Shown: one piece after another, positions 22,761-26,181 of the stretch
Numbering within the stretch: the first letter of the stretch is position 1
Layout: each line of letters starts with the position of its first letter
Assembly: GCA_049662565.1 (NCBI GenBank)
Contig: JBATBW010000062.1
Span: forward strand, 1 to 26,181
From: JBATBW01 sp049662565
GTDB lineage: Bacteria > Bacillota_I > Bacilli_A > Erysipelotrichales > Erysipelotrichaceae
Direction: 5' to 3'
DNA length: 26,181 bases
Notes under the pieces: generated by a model
Seen by the model: the letters and a program-made list of their open reading frames with translations, nothing else
Database searches by the model: none
Told to the model about the DNA's origin: nothing
Translations under genes and position numbers: made by a program

Positions 22761-24278
22761 TTATAATAGTGGGGCAAATAATCTAATGATTGAACGAGTA
22801 ATCTTTTTAAAGATTGATATTTGTTCGGAATCATTTAGTTTTTCTAGTTGGCTTACTTCTAGTGTTTTGAAATAGTCTTCTTTCATTTCTTTAATGGCTT
22901 GAGTTTTATACATCCATACACCACATTCATAGTGGTGGATTAGGCTGCGATAATCTAAATTAATTGTACCTACTACTCCAACTAAATCATCCGCAATAAA
23001 TGTTTTTGCGTGGATATATCCTGGAGTATATTCATAGATTTTAACGCCGGCTTCTATTAATGGATTGTAGTGAGCTCTAGTAATTAAATGGACATACCAT
23101 TTGTCCGCGATATGTGGAGTAATGATACGGACATCGACACCACGGAAGGCGGCATTTCTTAATGCATCCATAAAAGTATAGTCAATTATTAAATATGGTG
23201 TTTCAATATAAACATATTCAGTGGCATTGTTTATCATGTTGATATAAACGTTTTCGCCGATATCAAAATTATCATGTGGTGAATCACCATAAGGTATGTA
23301 ATAACCTTTGCCTTTTTTATTAACAGTTGGTTTGAATTGATTGATATCTTCATCGTTTGGACGATAGAAATGATACATTTCTAAGAACATTAAAGTGAAT
23401 CCAAAACATGCATCACCTTCTAGACGGACGGCTACATCTTTCCAATGCCCATGTACAGTAATGGCATTAATATATTCATCTGCTAGATTTAATCCACCAG
23501 TATAAGCGATATTTCCATCGATAACTGTTATTTTTCTATGGTCACGGTTGTTGTGGAATAAAGATACGGCTGGAGTTAAAGGATTGAATAATACAGTTTT
23601 AATTCCATATGATTCTAAAGTTTTAGGATAATTACTTGGTAATAGCTGGATTGTTCCAATATCATCATACATAAAACGAACATCTAAACCTTCAGTAGCT
23701 TTCCTTTTTAATACTTCAAGTATTTGATCAAACATTACTCCTTCTTGAACAATGAAATATTCCATAAAGATAAACTTTTTTGCATTGTTTAGATCTTTTA
23801 ATAATGATTCTAAAAAAGTTTCGCCTAATGGTAAATATTTTGAAGTAGTGTTTGAATAGACATTAAATTGATTAACTTTGTCTAAATATTTAGCTTGTGT
23901 TTTAATATGCGGTTCTTTGATTTCGTCAATTAATATATTGTCTTCATCAAGGAAAGGTTTAAATTTTTGGCGAACATCTTTTGCTTTAGTTCGGTATTTT
24001 GAACTATAGAAATAGTTGCCAAACATTAAATAAATTATTCCGCCAATTAATGGTAATGAGATAATTATAATGATCCAAGGTAGTTTAAGTGTTGGCTCTT
24101 GGTACTTGTTAATTACCGCAAAAAATAAAATGATATTGAATAAGTAGAATATTGTATAAATAATTGTACTGTAATGCATAAATTTAAATATTAGTAAAAA
24201 TATTAAACTAACTTGTACTGCGATTAGTAAGAATGTTATTACCATTCTTGAAAAGATAAGACTTAGTATTTTTTTCAT
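22761..24278 (-). CDS. cls: Cardiolipin synthase
   Basis: It joins two phosphatidylglycerols into cardiolipin plus glycerol at the inner membrane. It has 505 residues, typical of the bacterial ClsA type. Membrane segments lie at about 10-32, 38-57 and 67-87, then two phospholipase-D domains. Both catalytic HKD motifs are intact: HRKITVID (His247, Lys249, Asp254) and HAKTFIAD (His423, Lys425, Asp430), each followed by a G-T/G-x-N-L-D/A type segment. GAGGGTGAT precedes the ATG on the minus strand. It stands alone, with its own promoter and terminator, and is divergent from the rhodanese gene. Confidence 0.95.
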   Translation of the reverse strand: MKKILSLIFSRMVITFLLIAVQVSLIFLLIFKFMHYSTIIYTIFYLFNIILFFAVINKYQEPTLKLPWIIIIISLPLIGGIIYLMFGNYFYSSKYRTKAKDVRQKFKPFLDEDNILIDEIKEPHIKTQAKYLDKVNQFNVYSNTTSKYLPLGETFLESLLKDLNNAKKFIFMEYFIVQEGVMFDQILEVLKRKATEGLDVRFMYDDIGTIQLLPSNYPKTLESYGIKTVLFNPLTPAVSLFHNNRDHRKITVIDGNIAYTGGLNLADEYINAITVHGHWKDVAVRLEGDACFGFTLMFLEMYHFYRPNDEDINQFKPTVNKKGKGYYIPYGDSPHDNFDIGENVYINMINNATEYVYIETPYLIIDYTFMDALRNAAFRGVDVRIITPHIADKWYVHLITRAHYNPLIEAGVKIYEYTPGYIHAKTFIADDLVGVVGTINLDYRSLIHHYECGVWMYKTQAIKEMKEDYFKTLEVSQLEKLNDSEQISIFKKITRSIIRLFAPLL

Positions 24279-24294
24279 AGTATCACCCTCTTAT

Positions 24295-24322
24295 ATTATA
24301 TAACATTACAATAAATAAGCAA
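24295..24322 (-). promoter_or_regulatory. Promoter of cls
   Basis: On the minus strand, TTGCTT (24317-24322) and TATAAT (24295-24300) are 16 bases apart. The -10 box ends 16 bases before the ATG, so the leader is about 10 bases. Confidence 0.6.
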
Positions 24323-24327
24323 AACAT

Positions 24328-24356
24328 TTGATTATTTTTATATATAAATTTACAAT
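24328..24356 (+). promoter_or_regulatory. Promoter of the rhodanese-rclA operon
   Basis: TTGATT (24328-24333) and TACAAT (24351-24356) are 17 bases apart. The -10 box ends 18 bases before the ATG. It lies back to back with the cls promoter, leaving only 5 bases between the two -35 boxes. Confidence 0.55.
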
Positions 24357-24374
24357 ATACATGAGGAAAAATAG

Positions 24375-24737
24375 ATGAAAAAAACAATAATAGTGTTTAT
24401 TTTGGTGATTTTAGTAGGTTGTAGTAGTAATTCTATTAAATCTTTGGTTATAGATAGTAAACAAGCAAAAACAATGATGGACAGCGAAGAAGTTGTTGTG
24501 GTTGATGTTAGGACTAAAGAAGAATTTGATGAAGGTCATATTTCTAAAGCGATTAATATACCGTTAGATGAAATTGAAAAGATTGATGTTGTTAAAGATA
24601 AAAAAATATTAGTGTACTGTCGTAGTGGTAATCGTAGTGCAACAGCTAGTAGTAAATTAGTAGAAATGGGTTATGAAAAAGTATATGATTTTGGGGGCAT
24701 CAAGGATTGGCCATATGAAGTGGTAATAGGAGAATAA
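24375..24737 (+). CDS. Rhodanese-domain lipoprotein
   Basis: A 120-residue surface lipoprotein: signal MKKTIIVFILVILVGC with the lipid-modified Cys at residue 16, followed by a single rhodanese domain. The domain shows VVVDVRTKEEFDEGHISKAI and the active-site loop CRSGNRS, with the catalytic Cys at 82, then ASSKLVEMGYEKVYDFGGI and W. Rhodaneses carry a sulfane sulfur as a cysteine persulfide; the partner here is unknown. Export to the outer face of the membrane is unusual but known among Gram-positives. AGGAAAA is the ribosome site. The next gene starts one base after the stop, with GGAG at its end acting as ribosome site, so co-translation with the disulfide reductase is likely. Confidence 0.92.
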   Translation: MKKTIIVFILVILVGCSSNSIKSLVIDSKQAKTMMDSEEVVVVDVRTKEEFDEGHISKAINIPLDEIEKIDVVKDKKILVYCRSGNRSATASSKLVEMGYEKVYDFGGIKDWPYEVVIGE

Positions 24738-24738
24738 A

Positions 24739-26076
24739 ATGAAAAATTATGATGCAATAATAATTGGGTTTGGAAAAGCCGGGAAGACATTGGCTAATTA
24801 TTTGTCACTAAAAGGTCAAAAAGTAGCTTTAATTGAAAAGTCTAATAAGATGTATGGTGGAACTTGTATCAATGTTGGTTGTATTCCTACTAAATCTTTG
24901 GTTCATAGTGCTAAAATATGTAGGACTAAAGAATTTGGGAGTTTTGATATGGAAAAAGATTTTTATCAAAAGTCAATTGTCCTTAAGAATGAGTTGATTG
25001 GAAAATTGCGTAAAAAGAATTTTGATAAATTGGATTTACAAGAAAATATTGATATTTATAATGGGGTTGGTAGTTTTGTTGATGAACATCATATTATGGT
25101 AAATAATGAAACTATAAATGGTGAATATATTTATATTAATACTGGGTCAAAAGCTATTATTCCACCAATTGATGGAATTAAAGATACTAAAGGAGTATAT
25201 ACGAGTGAAACATTATTGGATTTAGATGTTTTACCTAAGCACTTATTAATACTAGGTACGGGTTATATAGCTTTGGAATTTGCTTTTTATTTTAGTGATT
25301 TTGGTAGTAAAGTTACTTTATTACAACGAGACAATGTTTTTTTGCCTAATGAAGATGAAGACATTAGTTTAACTATTAAAAATTTGTTAAATGAAAGAAA
25401 TGTAGAAATTATCGACAATGTAAATACGAGAAAAGTGGATAATATAAACAACGAAGTGGTTGTATATTATAATGATGATCAAACGATTTTTGGCGATGCT
25501 TTGTTAGTTGCGACAGGAAGAAAAGCAAATACTGATGATTTGAATTTAGATAAAATAGGTTTAGAATTACTGAAGAATGGCGGAATTAAGGTTGATGAAC
25601 ATCTACAAACAAACATTAAACATATTTATGCGATGGGTGATGTTGTTGGCGATGCCCAATTCACATATAAGTCTTTAGATGATTTCCGAGTTATTAGTTC
25701 TAACCTAAGTGGGGGAACATATTTAAACAAAGATCGTTTTTATGCATATAGTGTATTCATTGATCCGGCTTTTTCTAAAGTTGGTATTAGTGAAAAACAA
25801 GCGATGGAAAAAAATTTAGATGTTAAGGTGTTTAAGATGGCGGTTGCGAATGTGCCAAAGGCTCATGTTTTACAAAATCCTAAAGGATTAATGAAAGTAA
25901 TTGTTGATAATAAAACAAATTTAATTTTAGGAGCAGCTTTGCTTTGTGAAGAAAGTTTTGAACTTATTAATATGGTTAAATTAGTAATGGATAATCAATT
26001 ACCTTATACCGTATTACGTGATCAAATTTATACTCATCCTACAATGAGTGAAGCATTTAATGATTTATTAGGATAA
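24739..26076 (+). CDS. rclA: RclA-type flavoprotein disulfide reductase (probable hypothiocyanous acid reductase)
   Basis: A 445-residue pyridine nucleotide-disulfide oxidoreductase. The N-terminal FAD site IIIGFGKAGKTLA and the redox pair in GGTCINVGCIPTKSLVH (Cys43 and Cys48) agree closely with E. coli RclA, as do LGTGYIALEFA (NAD(P)H site), YAMGDVVGDAQFTYKSLDDF, ILGAALLCEES and the C-terminal DQIYTHPTMSE (His433, Glu438). RclA and the related Gram-positive Har/MerA enzymes use NAD(P)H to reduce hypothiocyanous acid, an oxidant made by host peroxidases, and RclA protects against reactive chlorine. The family call rests on recalled sequence and is strong; the substrate is inferred. No rclR-type regulator is seen. 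GTAGGG repeats follow the stop at once. Confidence 0.9.
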   Translation: MKNYDAIIIGFGKAGKTLANYLSLKGQKVALIEKSNKMYGGTCINVGCIPTKSLVHSAKICRTKEFGSFDMEKDFYQKSIVLKNELIGKLRKKNFDKLDLQENIDIYNGVGSFVDEHHIMVNNETINGEYIYINTGSKAIIPPIDGIKDTKGVYTSETLLDLDVLPKHLLILGTGYIALEFAFYFSDFGSKVTLLQRDNVFLPNEDEDISLTIKNLLNERNVEIIDNVNTRKVDNINNEVVVYYNDDQTIFGDALLVATGRKANTDDLNLDKIGLELLKNGGIKVDEHLQTNIKHIYAMGDVVGDAQFTYKSLDDFRVISSNLSGGTYLNKDRFYAYSVFIDPAFSKVGISEKQAMEKNLDVKVFKMAVANVPKAHVLQNPKGLMKVIVDNKTNLILGAALLCEESFELINMVKLVMDNQLPYTVLRDQIYTHPTMSEAFNDLLG

Positions 26077-26090
26077 TGAAAAAACCGGTC

Positions 26091-26108
26091 CTTTAAATTT
26101 TTGTAGGG
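26091..26108. repeat. GTAGGG intergenic repeat, copy 1
   Basis: CTTTAAATTTTTGTAGGG, 15 bases after the rclA stop. Matches copies 2 and 3 except for one or two bases. Confidence 0.7.
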
Positions 26109-26122
26109 TTTTAAAAAAAGGA

Positions 26123-26139
26123 TTTAAACTTTTGTAGGG
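26123..26139. repeat. GTAGGG intergenic repeat, copy 2
   Basis: TTTAAACTTTTGTAGGG. Starts 31 bases after copy 1 on the shared TTTAAA. Confidence 0.7.
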
Positions 26140-26163
26140 CTTTTTACCTGTTTTTGCACCCCT

Positions 26164-26181
26164 CTTTAAACTTTCGTAGGG
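26164..26181. repeat. GTAGGG intergenic repeat, copy 3, at the window edge
   Basis: CTTTAAACTTTCGTAGGG. Starts 42 bases after copy 2 and runs into the end of the window, so the array may continue. Confidence 0.65.

Noticed and set aside
26091..26181. CRISPR array at the window end
   Set aside because: Repeat cores are only 17-18 bases, vary between copies and are unevenly spaced (31 and 42 bases); no cas gene is near.
26068..26181. Minus-strand open frame of 37 codons entering from the right edge
   Set aside because: It is made mostly of the repeats, with copy 1 out of phase with copies 2 and 3, and overlaps the rclA end. It cannot be judged without the sequence beyond the window.

Overview
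The window comes from a low-G+C Gram-positive bacterium. It is very AT-rich, has strong Shine-Dalgarno sites of the AAGGAGGTGAT type, uses TGA as a stop, and carries almost entirely Bacillota housekeeping genes (RNase M5, RicT, DegV, DUF1836, KhpB/Jag, DivIC, RqcP). The gene content matches the origin-proximal region of Bacillus subtilis, but compacted, reshuffled and lacking every sporulation gene that is interleaved there. A non-sporulating Erysipelotrichia-like or related reduced Bacilli lineage fits best. This is an inference; no rRNA gene is present to settle it.

Layout. 1-996 is the 3' end of ptsI with a strong terminator. 1142-2581 holds a divergent DUF1836/degV pair. 2665-4680 is the rpmH-rnpA-yidC-khpB unit (ribosome, RNase P, membrane insertion). 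4732-10852 is pth-mfd-rqcP-divIC-gpmI, and 11095-15614 is rnmV-rsmA-ispE-glmU-prs. A small membrane protein (15821-16117) meets rlmA (minus strand) tail to tail. 16954-21060 is tmk-holB-ricT-rsmI-punA. From about 21.1 kb the window turns accessory: a secreted-protein gene broken by frameshift (21364-22046), a single-pass membrane protein (22065-22487), a cardiolipin synthase on the minus strand (22761-24278), and a two-gene operon of a rhodanese lipoprotein plus an RclA-type flavoprotein disulfide reductase (24375-26076). Short repeats containing GTAGGG follow, and the window ends inside the third copy.

How the genes work together. The main clusters serve translation and its quality control (L34, RNase P, Pth, RqcP, RsmA, RsmI, RNase M5, RlmA), DNA replication and repair (Mfd, HolB, Tmk), envelope precursor supply and division (GlmU, IspE, DivIC), and central metabolism (PtsI, GpmI, Prs, PunA). 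The last operon looks like an oxidant-defence unit, probably against hypothiocyanous acid or reactive chlorine, as expected of a host-associated organism.

Points most worth a second look: YidC has Asn at the position of the conserved groove arginine; a terminator-like hairpin sits between rpmH and rnpA, with no Shine-Dalgarno before rnpA; the secreted-protein gene is frameshifted; the rhodanese/RclA operon is of functional interest; and many promoters place the -10 box only about 16-22 bases before the start codon, implying very short 5' leaders.
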